DNA of 64,000 bases from contig NZ_JALKBE010000001.1 of NCBI RefSeq assembly GCF_023015885.1, positions 124,001 through 188,000 on the forward strand, written 5' to 3'. Shown here piece by piece: positions 19,103 to 28,132 of this stretch (position 1 is the stretch's first letter; each line of letters opens with the position of its first letter). Below the pieces are notes generated by a model. That model saw nothing but the letters and a program-made list of their open reading frames with translations. It searched no databases and had not been told where the DNA came from. Origin of the DNA: Aliiroseovarius sp. S1123 (GTDB lineage Bacteria; Pseudomonadota; Alphaproteobacteria; Rhodobacterales; Rhodobacteraceae). The position numbers and the translations under genes were made by a program.

Positions 19103-19419
19103 TCCTGCGCCCTCACTCTAGTCGCCCCAACCCGGCATTGTCGGGGACATCGCTGGGCTTACAGAGCCTTAACCCACGACCGTTGCAAGCGAAAGAGCGG
19201 CACATACTTGACGTTTTCAGCATATGGTTTCCACTTTTTGTAAGCATTTTGCGGTTATGCATCGTGGGTAGTGCGGACATTTTGTCAGCTTGAAGACCTT
19301 TAAAGATGGCGCATTCTTCTTACGAGCGGGTTGGGATGTTGAGCAGGAGTTGGAATGTGCGGTTCGGTGATCGCACTCTGAAACTCTCGCGGCAGCCAGA
19401 TCACAAAAGAGGGTGGAAC
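19103..19419. other. Divergent intergenic region upstream of the AAA+ gene
   Basis: The region of 317 bases separates the hydantoinase gene from the AAA+ gene. It is more AT-rich in 19200-19300 and holds a possible -35 TTGACG at 19208, but no confident promoter, riboswitch or small gene. An in-frame upstream ATG at 19306 would extend the AAA+ protein by 38 basic residues; I do not favour it. Confidence 0.4.
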
Positions 19420-21390
19420 ATGACAACATTTGGGGCTGACACCACGCAGGCGCTGGTCAAACATCACGAGCTTCCGTCTTGGTTTGAAGAGTTCATCTCG
19501 GCCGTCACTTATGCCGACCACATCATTCTGTCTGGCAACATCCGTGACCTTTATCCATCCTTCACAGGAAGGGGTGAGCCGTTCACAGATTTTGACGAGA
19601 CGCTGTGGGATCTGCTGCGTTCTCAGGGCTTTGGGGCGCTTCTGCACCTTGACCCAGTATCAGGTCTGACGATCCACCGGGCCAAGACCGAGGCAGAAGC
19701 AGCATCCCTGAGAGAGACAGAACTGTTTCAGAAGAGACAAGATGCAACGACGCGCGATATTCGGGAAATACATGCCGCAGTAGCGGATTTTAAGGCATTT
19801 CCGATCGCGCTGTTGCTTGACTATGCTTCGCATCTCCGCACCCATGATGAAGTCGCGTATGACGATTGCATGGTGGCCATCGACCGTAAGTCGCGCGAGT
19901 GTAGGCAGGCCAGCGCAGGAGAGCGGCTCAATCCCACCATTTGGATCGCAGATCATCTGGCAGATCTACCTGACTGGTTTGTGCTGCAAAATGCGTCGGT
20001 TCGCGAAATTCAGCTCGAACGTCCAAACCTCGAAGACCGCTATTATTACGGCCGGTACCTCGCCGAAATAGAGGGCTGGATTGACGCAGATCTGACGCCT
20101 GAACAGGACAGGCTGCTACAGCAGTTTTCCTTCGAGTGCGACGGAGGCCCACTTCGGGCGATGCAATGCATCGGAAAGGTGGCCAAGGAAGAAGGGTTCA
20201 ACCTGTCCCACATCTCGGACGCGGTCAGGGTGTTTAGAACGGGTGCCAGAAGAAATCCCTGGGCCTCGCCGGTGTTGCGCGAACGGATGAAACGCGCACA
20301 CGAGATATTGGAAAACCGCATCAAAGGGCAACCGCACGCGTTGGAACGGACGCTGGATATTCTGGCGCGCTCTGTTCTTGGGCTGTCGGGCGCACAGTCA
20401 GGATCGATGCACACGCGCCCCCGCGGCGCGCTTTTCCTTGTTGGTCCCACGGGTGTTGGCAAAACCGAACTGGCCAAGGCGATTACCGAACTTCTGTTTG
20501 GCGACGAAACGGCCTGCCACCGATTTGATATGTCCGAGTTCATGGAGGAAAGCTCGGTCGCAAGGTTGATCGGCGCGCCGCCCGGACATCATGATCACGA
20601 AAAGGGCGGGCAGCTGATCAATGCCGCGAACCGGCGCCCCTTCAGTGTCTTCTTGTTCGACGAGGTCGAGAAAGCCCACCCGCGTGTTCTGGATCTTTTT
20701 CTTCAGATCCTTGATGAGGGACGCCTTGCCGATGCGCGCGGGGCCACTGCCTATTTTTCCGAGGCACTGATTATTTTCACCTCAAACATCGGCATCGTAC
20801 AGGGATCGCGTGCGACCAATATGGGCATGAATGTCCTGCCGTCGGATTCCTATTCTAAGCTGTCTGCGAAGATCTCAAGAGCGGTCGAAGAGCACTTTAG
20901 AAACGACTTGAAACGCCCCGAGCTTTTGAACCGTATCGGCCAGAACGTCGTAGCATTCGATTTTCTGAAACCCGCCGGGATGGCCGCCATTTTCGATGCG
21001 ATCCTGGACAGGGTTCTTAAAACGGTCGCGCAAGAACACGGCGTGGGAATCACGTTAAGCGACCTTGCCTATTCCAAACTGAAACAGGTGTGCACGCAGG
21101 ATTATTTCTATGGTGGTCGTGGCATTGCCAACAGGATCGAGGCGCATTTCATCAACCCGTTGGCCCGCCAGTTCTTTCTAACCGGAATTGAAACCAGTGT
21201 GCAGATTGTCGATGTCCATATCGCCGAGGACAAGACGACACTGCAGACCGAGAGGGACGCATCCTCTGCGGTTGCCAACAACACCCGGCTTTTTCCGCCT
21301 CAAAGTTCACGCTTTCGATTGAGCCGATCACGACTTAGACGACCGGCAGAGCTTCATATTGATCAGCACAGAAAGAATGATGCCGAATAA
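19420..21390 (+). CDS. Orphan ClpB/ClpA-like AAA+ ATPase with degenerate N-terminal half
   Basis: A 656-residue AAA+ protein. The C-terminal half is a ClpB D2-type module: Walker A GPTGVGKTELAKAI at about residues 342-355, Walker B VFLFDEVEKAHP near 412, sensor 1 IIFTSNIG, and a GGRGI sensor-2 motif. The N-terminal 280 residues look like a decayed AAA domain, with ILSGNIRDLYPS, ALLLDYASHL and NPTIWIADHLADLPDW but no Walker A. It lacks the Clp N-domain repeats, the ClpB M-domain and a visible ClpP-docking IGF loop. GAGGG precedes the chosen ATG. A PfkB-family kinase follows 63 bases later on the same strand. A role as a specialised unfoldase or disaggregase is inferred. Confidence 0.8.
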   Translation: MTTFGADTTQALVKHHELPSWFEEFISAVTYADHIILSGNIRDLYPSFTGRGEPFTDFDETLWDLLRSQGFGALLHLDPVSGLTIHRAKTEAEAASLRETELFQKRQDATTRDIREIHAAVADFKAFPIALLLDYASHLRTHDEVAYDDCMVAIDRKSRECRQASAGERLNPTIWIADHLADLPDWFVLQNASVREIQLERPNLEDRYYYGRYLAEIEGWIDADLTPEQDRLLQQFSFECDGGPLRAMQCIGKVAKEEGFNLSHISDAVRVFRTGARRNPWASPVLRERMKRAHEILENRIKGQPHALERTLDILARSVLGLSGAQSGSMHTRPRGALFLVGPTGVGKTELAKAITELLFGDETACHRFDMSEFMEESSVARLIGAPPGHHDHEKGGQLINAANRRPFSVFLFDEVEKAHPRVLDLFLQILDEGRLADARGATAYFSEALIIFTSNIGIVQGSRATNMGMNVLPSDSYSKLSAKISRAVEEHFRNDLKRPELLNRIGQNVVAFDFLKPAGMAAIFDAILDRVLKTVAQEHGVGITLSDLAYSKLKQVCTQDYFYGGRGIANRIEAHFINPLARQFFLTGIETSVQIVDVHIAEDKTTLQTERDASSAVANNTRLFPPQSSRFRLSRSRLRRPAELHIDQHRKNDAE

Positions 21391-21453
21391 GCTTGCTGTT
21401 CTTGCGGGTGCTCGGGGCGGAATTGAGGTAAACTACTCATCGCGCCCAAACTG

Positions 21454-22428
21454 ATGCTGGTGAATGCGAATATGCCTGTTCCTTGTAAGATCCTGACCAT
21501 CACGCTCAAGCCCGCGGTTGATTATGCAACCTCGACGGAACATGTCTCTGCGGGGAGAAAGCTTTATTGTAGTGCGCCACGCATTGATCCCGGGGGGGGC
21601 GGCGTGAATGTTGCCCGGGCGATCCAAAAGCTGGGCGGCCACGCCACGGCATTTGTCGCCGCAGGCGGGTCCATGGGGGAACTTCTGTTAGAGTTGCTTG
21701 CGAATGAGAACGTGCCGGTTGTCGCGTGCCGTATCGCCGGAGAAACCGGCTATAGTCTGGCCGTCACCGATGAGGAAACGCAAAAGCAGTATCGATTTTC
21801 GCTGCCGGGTCCGCTGATGGATGCTGATGAAGGCCAGATGCTGCTCGGGCAGATCGCGCGTGTGGTGCCGGTGAACGGGGTTGTGGTTCTGAGCGGCGGG
21901 ATGGCGGCGGGCCTTGCAGATGATTTTACGCAAGAGGTGCAGAAGGTAATCCAACGTCACAACACGCGTCTTATCGTCGACACGTCCAAGGCCCCGCTTC
22001 AGCGCATGATCGATAATCCGCACGCCGCCGTGGATGTATTGCGGCTGGATAGAAGCGAGATCGAGACGGCGTTCGGCACATCGTTGCAGTCAATCGCCGA
22101 TAATCTGTATTTTTCTGAAGAGCTTGTTCGCCGCGGTGTCGCAAAAACTGTTGTGGCAGGACACGGCTCAGAAGGCTCGTGCATGGTGGCTGGGGATAAG
22201 AAGTTCTTCTGTCACGCGCCCAAAGTTCCAGAGCGCAGTAAAGTCGGCGCAGGTGATGCGTTGGTCGGCTCTTTCACATTATCGCTTTCTCGTGGCGATC
22301 CACCCGAGAAAGCGTTGCAATGGGGGGTGGCGGCCGCTGCTGCGACCGTCAGCACCGAAGGAACGGCGCTGTGTGATCGTACCGCGACCGAAGCCCTGTT
22401 AACGCGCTGCCGGCTGGAAAGTTTCTAG
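21454..22428 (+). CDS. PfkB-family sugar kinase (phosphofructokinase-like)
   Basis: A 324-residue ribokinase-fold kinase of the 1-phosphofructokinase / 6-phosphofructokinase-2 / tagatose-phosphate kinase group. It begins with the group-specific ILTITLKPAVDYA, contains the substrate loop PGGGGVNVARAI (about residues 46-57), and ends with the anion-hole and catalytic base motif GAGDALVGSF (about 268-277). It lies 63 bases after the AAA+ gene, so the two may be co-transcribed. No PTS fructose genes adjoin it. The start at 21454 has no obvious ribosome site; 21472 is an alternative. Phosphorylation of a sugar phosphate is expected, but the substrate is unknown. Confidence 0.85.
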   Translation: MLVNANMPVPCKILTITLKPAVDYATSTEHVSAGRKLYCSAPRIDPGGGGVNVARAIQKLGGHATAFVAAGGSMGELLLELLANENVPVVACRIAGETGYSLAVTDEETQKQYRFSLPGPLMDADEGQMLLGQIARVVPVNGVVVLSGGMAAGLADDFTQEVQKVIQRHNTRLIVDTSKAPLQRMIDNPHAAVDVLRLDRSEIETAFGTSLQSIADNLYFSEELVRRGVAKTVVAGHGSEGSCMVAGDKKFFCHAPKVPERSKVGAGDALVGSFTLSLSRGDPPEKALQWGVAAAAATVSTEGTALCDRTATEALLTRCRLESF

Positions 22429-22453
22429 GACCGTCCAGCCCGATCAGCCTGAA

Positions 22454-24421
22454 TCACTTCCGACGTTTCGGAGCTTCATTGCCACTGCGCTTCTCTGCGG
22501 CGCGGGCGCGGTTTTTCTTGCTGCTCGCCTTGCCCTTGGGCGGCGGGGGGCCTTTGGGGCCGTCCGTGCGTGATTTAGGCTTTCCACGGTCGGGCGCGCC
22601 AGACTCCTTCTTCGGTTTGCCCTTGTATTTGGTCTCGGACGAACGCCGGGGTGCCGCGGCGGCATGCGCGCCATCGTCGGTGTCCCGTTTCTTCGGACCC
22701 TTGCTGTACGGCTTGCGATCTTCTGGTTTTGGCTTGCGGCGCTTGGGTGCGGGATCGTCATTCCAATCAACCGGGGGCGTGTTGCCCTTGCGGTGACGCG
22801 GTTTTCCCGAGAAATCACGATCACGCTTTGGCCGCTTGAACTCTGGCACATCAGGTGCGCCCTCAAGCCGTACGATTTCTTTCGTTTTCTCGATCCGCAT
22901 GTTTGGACCGATGGCAGATACGAACCCGTCGACAGCTTGCTCGCGAATTTCGATATACGACTGGTCGTCCGCAATACGAATGGCGCCGATATCGTCCTTG
23001 GTGATGTCGCCTGCCTTGCAGATCATCGGCAGCAGGAAACGCGGCGAGGCGTTCTGATTGCGTCCTTCTGATACCGAGAACCAGACGCTGGGGCCAAACG
23101 GCGCCTTGGGCGTCCGTTTCTGATCCGTGACCTCTTGCAACTCTTCGGGGGCCGAGTGGCGCGTTTTGTACTGTCGCAAATAGGCCGCAGCCAGCTGCTC
23201 GGGCGAGAATTTTTCAACAAGCTGCGCTACGGCGGTCTGTTCGCTGTCGGCGATTTCAACCGTCCAGTCCTCCGAGGCCACCATACGCTCTTCGTCACGG
23301 CCATTCACTGCGTCGGCCGACGGGGCAGGGCCCCATTCCGCATTCAGCTTGGCAAATTTCAAAATACGTTCGGCCTTTTTGCGCGACGCCGGCACGACGA
23401 CCAACGCACTGACACCCTTGCGGCCAGCCCGACCGGTCCGGCCCGAGCGGTGCAGAAGCGTTTCGTGGCTGCTGGGCAGTTCGGCATGAACCACGAGGTC
23501 CAGATTGGGAAGGTCAATGCCGCGTGCGGCCACATCGGTGGCCACGCAGACGCGAGCGCGCCCGTCGCGCATCGCCTGAAGCGCGTTGGAGCGTTCGCTT
23601 TGGGTCAGTTCACCCGACAGCGCCACAACCGAGAAACCCCGGTTCGACAAGCGTGCAGTCAAGCGCGACACCATCGCGCGGGTATTGCAGAACACAATGG
23701 AATTCGGCGCTTCGTAATAGCGCAACACGTTGATGATCGCGTTCTCGCCGTCTCGGCCAGCGACCGTCATGGCGCGGTATTCGATATCGCTGTGCTGTTT
23801 CTTCTCGCCTACGGTCGACACGCGTTCCGCGTCGCGCTGATAGCTTTTGGCCAGCTTGGTAATGGCGTTGGGAACCGTGGCAGAGAACAACAGCGTCTGA
23901 CGTTCAGACGGTGTTTCTTCCAGAATGAACTCGAGATCCTCGCGGAAGCCCAGATCCAGCATCTCGTCCGCTTCGTCCAGAACAACCGCACGGATCTGGG
24001 TCAGGTCGATCGAGCCGCGCATGATGTGGTCGCGCAAACGTCCCGGTGTAGCGACAACCACATGTGCGCCACGCGCCAAGGCACGGCGTTCGTCGCGCAT
24101 ATCCATGCCACCTACGCAGGATGCCAGATAGGCACCCGCATCTGCATACAGCCAACCCAGTTCGCGCTTCACCTGCATCGCCAGTTCACGTGTCGGGGCG
24201 ATGACCAAAGCAAGCGGCGCACCCGCCGAGCCGAATGTGTCGTCTTCCCCAAGCAAGGTTGGCGCGATGGCCAGCCCGAACCCAATCGTCTTGCCCGATC
24301 CGGTTTGGGCCGACACCAGCAGGTCACGCCCGTCCAAATCCGGATTGGTGACCGCCTGTTGAACGGGGGTCAAAGTATCATAGCCCTTGCGGGCAAGCGC
24401 ATCTGCGATGGTTTTTTTCAC
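22454..24421 (-). CDS. DEAD-box RNA helicase (DeaD/CsdA-like) with basic tail
   Basis: A 655-residue ATP-dependent RNA helicase. Motifs in order are the Q-motif region (YDTLTPVQQ), Walker A SAQTGSGKT, PTRELAMQV, TPGRLRDHI, DEAD as LDEADEMLD, SAT in LLFSATVP, the helicase C block IVFCNTRAM, ARGIDLPNLD and HRSGRTGRAGRKG. A DbpA-type RNA-binding domain follows (about residues 460-545), and then a long lysine/arginine/proline-rich disordered tail of about 110 residues. This layout matches DeaD proteins acting in ribosome assembly and RNA decay at low temperature. The gene starts with GTG at 24421 and is convergent with the PfkB gene. Confidence 0.93.
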   Translation of the reverse strand: MKKTIADALARKGYDTLTPVQQAVTNPDLDGRDLLVSAQTGSGKTIGFGLAIAPTLLGEDDTFGSAGAPLALVIAPTRELAMQVKRELGWLYADAGAYLASCVGGMDMRDERRALARGAHVVVATPGRLRDHIMRGSIDLTQIRAVVLDEADEMLDLGFREDLEFILEETPSERQTLLFSATVPNAITKLAKSYQRDAERVSTVGEKKQHSDIEYRAMTVAGRDGENAIINVLRYYEAPNSIVFCNTRAMVSRLTARLSNRGFSVVALSGELTQSERSNALQAMRDGRARVCVATDVAARGIDLPNLDLVVHAELPSSHETLLHRSGRTGRAGRKGVSALVVVPASRKKAERILKFAKLNAEWGPAPSADAVNGRDEERMVASEDWTVEIADSEQTAVAQLVEKFSPEQLAAAYLRQYKTRHSAPEELQEVTDQKRTPKAPFGPSVWFSVSEGRNQNASPRFLLPMICKAGDITKDDIGAIRIADDQSYIEIREQAVDGFVSAIGPNMRIEKTKEIVRLEGAPDVPEFKRPKRDRDFSGKPRHRKGNTPPVDWNDDPAPKRRKPKPEDRKPYSKGPKKRDTDDGAHAAAAPRRSSETKYKGKPKKESGAPDRGKPKSRTDGPKGPPPPKGKASSKKNRARAAEKRSGNEAPKRRK

Positions 24422-24625
24422 GAGTAAGGTTCTTTGTATGTCCTGGCTGGCGCAAACCGGATGCCTGTGCCTTGTCCTAGGTTAAGGGTGCCCTCTATCG
24501 GGTGACGAGGAGTTTGTATAGGTGTAGCGGGCTTATGTTACAGGAACAGGCGCTGCAATACGACCAAACAGCTGTGTCGCCGTCATTCCCCAAGGAAATA
24601 ACCCCGAAAAGGCGTCTTGGCCGGA

Positions 24626-26515
24626 CTACTCGGCAGGTTGGTCAGACTTGACGTCTTGCATCCGCCCGCGAAGCTGCTCTTGCCATTCCTCCATCATCTC
24701 GTCGACGCGCGCCATGTAGGCCTCGTTTTCCAACGGAGGGATGCTGATGTCGTAAAGCCCGGCCAAATCCAGCATCGCCTCGCGGTCGGCGGCCTCGAAC
24801 TCTTCCAGCAACTTCTCAGCTTGTGTGCGGGTATGCCCAAGCGCTTCGAAGGCCGAGCGGCTGGCCCTGATCGAGCTGTCATAGGTTTCGCGGATGATGT
24901 CACGGCAGCCGACAGACCACAGGTCATAGACGTGGTTGCGGTCGATGGCGCGGGCGACCAGATGCACATGCGGGTGATGTTCGACCATGTAGCGGACCAG
25001 CTGGGTGATCGCCTCTTTGTCATCAATGGCGATGACCAGAACCTTGGCTTCATCAATGCCTGCTGCATGCAGAAGGTCGGGGCGAGTGGCGTCTCCGAAA
25101 TGGACGCTGATGTGGAAGCGGCGCAGCATTTCCAGCTGCTCGGACGAGTAATCCAGCACGGTCGTGTCATAGCCCGCCCCCCGCAGCGCGCGGTTCACAA
25201 TTCCGCCGAACCGACCGTGGCCTGCGATGATGATGGGGGCCTCGCCCTCGATCTCGTCCGCCTCGCGCTCTTCTTGCGCGCTGTATTTCGGCGCGATGAC
25301 GCGGTCATAGAGAATGAACAGGGCAGGGGTCAGCAGCATCGACAGCGCAACGACCAGTAGCAGAAGGTCTGCGATGTCCTGCGGGATCACCGAATTTGCG
25401 ACGGTGAAGGACAGAAGCACGAAGCCAAACTCGCCCGCTTGCGCCAGACCAAGGCCAAACAGCCACTTGTCGCCGCCTTGCAGGTTGAAGGCCCGCCCCA
25501 GCACCAAAAGGATCGCGGATTTCAGCAGGATCAGTCCAAGAGTCAGCCCGACGATCAGGCCGAGATTGCTGCCCAGCAGGCCAAAGTTGATCCCGGCACC
25601 TACGGTGATGAAGAACACGCCCAGGAAGATGCCCTTGAACGGGTCGATGTCGCTTTCCAGCTCGTGCCGGTATTCGCTGCCCGCCATGACGACGCCTGCT
25701 AGGAAGGTTCCCAGCGCAGGAGAGAGGCCCACCAGCGTCATCAAAAGGGCAATGCCCAACACCATCATCAACGCGGTCGTCACGAAAAGCTCGCGTAGCC
25801 GCGCTTTGGCTACGAAACGAAAGATCGGGGTGGTCAGATAGGTGCCAATGAAGATGACACCGGCTATCGCGCCCAGCGTGACCAGCGCAGTCTGCCAGCC
25901 GCTCAGCCCGTCAACGAGGCTCAGGTTCAGCCCGCCGCCATGGCTGTCATCGTGGCCACCGCTGTGATCGGCACCGTGTGACAGTGCGTCGGCCAGCTCG
26001 GGCATCGCCAGCAGTGGGATCAGCGCCAGCATGGGAATCACCGCGATATCCTGCATCAACAGGACCGAGAAGCTCGCTTGCCCCCCGTCCGAGCGCAGAA
26101 GCCCCTTTTCCCGTAGGGTCTGGTTCACGATCGCGGTCGAGGACAGCGCCAACACCAGCCCGATCGCCAATCCGACCGTCATTGGCAGCCCGAAGGCCAG
26201 ACACACCGCCAACACCGCACCTGTCGTGATCCCGACCTGAAGCCCGCCCAGAACGAAAATGCGGCTACGCATCTCCCACAGGGATTTGGGGTTCATCTCA
26301 AGCCCGACGATGAACAGCATCATCACCACGCCGAACTCGGCAAAATGTTGAAGCGCAATAACGTCCGCGCCCGCCCAATGCAGGATCGGACTGATCGCGA
26401 TGCCCGCCACCAAATAGCCCAGCACGGATCCCAGCCCGAAGCGCGACGCGATGGGAACCGCAATCACTCCGGCCAGAAACAAAGTGAATGTGATCAGCAT
26501 GAATTCAGCGGTCAT
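24626..26515 (-). CDS. Monovalent cation:proton antiporter, KefB/KefC type (CPA2)
   Basis: A 629-residue membrane transporter. Residues about 1-400 form the twelve-helix Na+/H+ exchanger domain, interrupted by a histidine-rich loop (GADHSGGHDDSHGGG, about 195-210). A cytoplasmic RCK/TrkA-N domain follows with the nucleotide-binding GHGRFGGIVNRAL near residue 430 and a VLDYSSEQLEML acidic strand end. The C-terminus is an acidic helix. This layout matches KefB/KefC potassium efflux systems controlled by glutathione adducts or nucleotides. No KefF/KefG ancillary gene adjoins. The start is supported by GAGGG. The 204 bases between this gene and deaD hold nothing I recognise. Confidence 0.88.
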   Translation of the reverse strand: MTAEFMLITFTLFLAGVIAVPIASRFGLGSVLGYLVAGIAISPILHWAGADVIALQHFAEFGVVMMLFIVGLEMNPKSLWEMRSRIFVLGGLQVGITTGAVLAVCLAFGLPMTVGLAIGLVLALSSTAIVNQTLREKGLLRSDGGQASFSVLLMQDIAVIPMLALIPLLAMPELADALSHGADHSGGHDDSHGGGLNLSLVDGLSGWQTALVTLGAIAGVIFIGTYLTTPIFRFVAKARLRELFVTTALMMVLGIALLMTLVGLSPALGTFLAGVVMAGSEYRHELESDIDPFKGIFLGVFFITVGAGINFGLLGSNLGLIVGLTLGLILLKSAILLVLGRAFNLQGGDKWLFGLGLAQAGEFGFVLLSFTVANSVIPQDIADLLLLVVALSMLLTPALFILYDRVIAPKYSAQEEREADEIEGEAPIIIAGHGRFGGIVNRALRGAGYDTTVLDYSSEQLEMLRRFHISVHFGDATRPDLLHAAGIDEAKVLVIAIDDKEAITQLVRYMVEHHPHVHLVARAIDRNHVYDLWSVGCRDIIRETYDSSIRASRSAFEALGHTRTQAEKLLEEFEAADREAMLDLAGLYDISIPPLENEAYMARVDEMMEEWQEQLRGRMQDVKSDQPAE

Positions 26516-26706
26516 GGCGCCCTCGCAATCGGTAACTTGGTTAATATATGCCCTGTTCGCGGTGGGCGGTGCCTTTAGAAAAGCCTTCCAGGCCTAGTAG
26601 GTCAAGCAAGGGGCGCCAGGGCGGGCGCAGTGGTCGAACGGAAAACCGATCGAAAAAGCGTTTTTGACCCTTGCCCCTGCGCGGCGACAAAGCTAAACGG
26701 GTCGAC

Positions 26707-26796
26707 GGAGACGTGGCCGAGTGGTCGAAGGCGCTCCCCTGCTAAGGGAGTAGGCGGGAAACCGTCTCGAGGGTTCGAATCCCTTCGTCTCCGCCA
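26707..26796 (+). tRNA. tRNA-Ser(GCT), island attachment site
   Basis: A 90-base class II tRNA with encoded CCA. The acceptor stem is GGAGACG / CGTCTCC, the anticodon stem-loop CTCCC-CTGCTAA-GGGAG gives anticodon GCT, the variable arm is long, and the T-arm reads GGGTTCGAATCCC. Its 3' end is repeated at 37432 and 46742, showing that it served as an integration target. Confidence 0.96.
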
Positions 26797-26799
26797 CCA
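26783..26799. repeat. Attachment core copy 1 (attL, in tRNA-Ser 3' end)
   Basis: CTTCGTCTCCGCCACCA covers the 3' acceptor strand and CCA of tRNA-Ser. The same 17 bases recur at 37432-37448, and 16 of them at 46742-46757. Integration here leaves the tRNA intact. Confidence 0.92.
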
Positions 26800-26821
26800 T
26801 GCCATTACTTTTAGTTTGAGT

Positions 26822-26845
26822 GGGTCGCCTTGGGCGGCCCTTTTT
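26822..26845 (+). terminator. Terminator downstream of tRNA-Ser, inside island 1
   Basis: GGGTCGCC-TTG-GGCGGCCC forms an 8-bp stem with one G-T pair, followed by TTTTTCTTTGTTTT. Because it lies to the right of the attachment core, it belongs to the island and replaces whatever terminator the tRNA had before integration. Confidence 0.7.
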
Positions 26846-26921
26846 CTTTGTTTTGCTGGTCGAAAGGCGCTCTAGCGATTGTCTTGAGTTTTCTTCGGTT
26901 TCGTCTATATTCGTTCCTTGA

Positions 26922-26942
26922 GTGGTATGAAATGTGGTACTT
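26922..26942 (+). repeat. Candidate integrase arm sites, left end of island 1
   Basis: GTGGTATGAA (26922-26931) and GTGGTACTT (26934-26942) lie just upstream of the integrase start. Both recur near the right end at 37351-37372 in swapped order. They are likely arm-type or autoregulatory binding sites. Confidence 0.5.
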
Positions 26943-26947
26943 AATAG

Positions 26948-28132
26948 ATGGCCCTATCAGGCAAACTGACAAAGAAGCTGGTCGAGAACCTAGGCGCTGG
27001 GCGTCATGGTGATGGGAACGGGTTGTATCTGGTGGTTGATCCGTCTGGGGCGCGACGCTGGATCGTGCGCGTTGTTGTCAAAGGGGCAAAGAACAAGAAG
27101 GGCACACCATTGCGCACTGATTTCGGGTTGGGCGGTGCAGATATTGTCACAATCAACCAAGCGCGTGAAAGGGCGTTGGAATATCGCCGGATGGCCAAGC
27201 AAGGCCTCAACCCGCGTTTCAATGCCCAACGGGAAATCCCGACGTTCGAAGAATTTGCACAGCAGGTCCATATTGAGCGGATGCCGACTTGGAAGAACGC
27301 CAAGCATGGCCAGCAATGGATCAACACCTTGCGCGACTATGCCTTTCCCAAGATCGGGCGAATGCCGCTGGATAGCATTGATCAGCCCGAAGTGATGATG
27401 TGCCTGTCGCCCATCTGGACGGAAAAGCACGAAACTGCCAAACGGCTCGCCCAACGGATCAAGACGATTCTGGACGTGGCGAAGTCAAAGGGCTTCCGGT
27501 CTGGTGAGAATCCTGTGGCTGGGATTAAGGATGCGGGTGCGCTGCCCAAGGTGAAGGCCAAGCCCAAACACCACAAGGCAATGCGCTGGCAGGACGTGCC
27601 TGCCTTCTACGCGGACTTGAAGGGACGGAGCGCAATGTCTGCCAATGCACTGCGCTTCACCTGCCTGACCGGATCGCGGACCAGCGAAGTCTTAGGGATG
27701 CGTTGGGAAGAGATCGACTTTGACGCGCGGCTGTGGACCTGCCCCGACGAGCGGATGAAGACGGGGGAAGATCACCGCGTTCCCCTGACGGACGAAATGC
27801 TGGCAATTATCGAGCCACTCAAGGGACTGAAATCCGACTTCGTGTTCGAGGGCCAGAAACGCCACAAACCGCTTTCCAATATGTCCATGCTGATGCTGTT
27901 GCGCCGGATGAATGTTGAGGGGATCACGGTACACGGGTTCCGGTCCACTTTCCGCGATTGGGCGTCCGAAGTGACAAGCGCCCCACGCGAGATTGCCGAA
28001 ATGAGCTTGTCGCACAGGGTCGGGTCAAACGTCGAGCGCGCCTATGCGCGGTCGGATTTATTGGACAAGCGCCGGAGCCTTATGGACCGTTGGTCGGGTT
28101 TTGTATGCGGTAATGGTGAAAATATTGATTGA
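26948..28132 (+). CDS. P4-type tyrosine integrase of island 1
   Basis: A 394-residue site-specific tyrosine recombinase of the DUF4102/P4 class, which inserts islands into tRNA 3' ends. The N-terminal DUF4102 arm-binding domain (GDGNGLYLVVDPSGARRWI) is followed by a core-binding domain (about 100-200) and a catalytic domain with Arg in TGSRTSEVLG, HGFRSTFRDW (His-x-x-Arg), LSHRVG and the nucleophile tyrosine in ERAYARSDLLDKRR. All catalytic residues are present. It starts 151 bases after tRNA-Ser, on the same strand, which is the standard position. It is probably active, in contrast to the island 2 integrase. Confidence 0.94.
   Translation: MALSGKLTKKLVENLGAGRHGDGNGLYLVVDPSGARRWIVRVVVKGAKNKKGTPLRTDFGLGGADIVTINQARERALEYRRMAKQGLNPRFNAQREIPTFEEFAQQVHIERMPTWKNAKHGQQWINTLRDYAFPKIGRMPLDSIDQPEVMMCLSPIWTEKHETAKRLAQRIKTILDVAKSKGFRSGENPVAGIKDAGALPKVKAKPKHHKAMRWQDVPAFYADLKGRSAMSANALRFTCLTGSRTSEVLGMRWEEIDFDARLWTCPDERMKTGEDHRVPLTDEMLAIIEPLKGLKSDFVFEGQKRHKPLSNMSMLMLLRRMNVEGITVHGFRSTFRDWASEVTSAPREIAEMSLSHRVGSNVERAYARSDLLDKRRSLMDRWSGFVCGNGENID

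Noticed and set aside
23135-24427. A 430-codon open frame antisense to the DEAD-box helicase
   Set aside because: Translation is atypical and the opposite strand shows every helicase motif in order.
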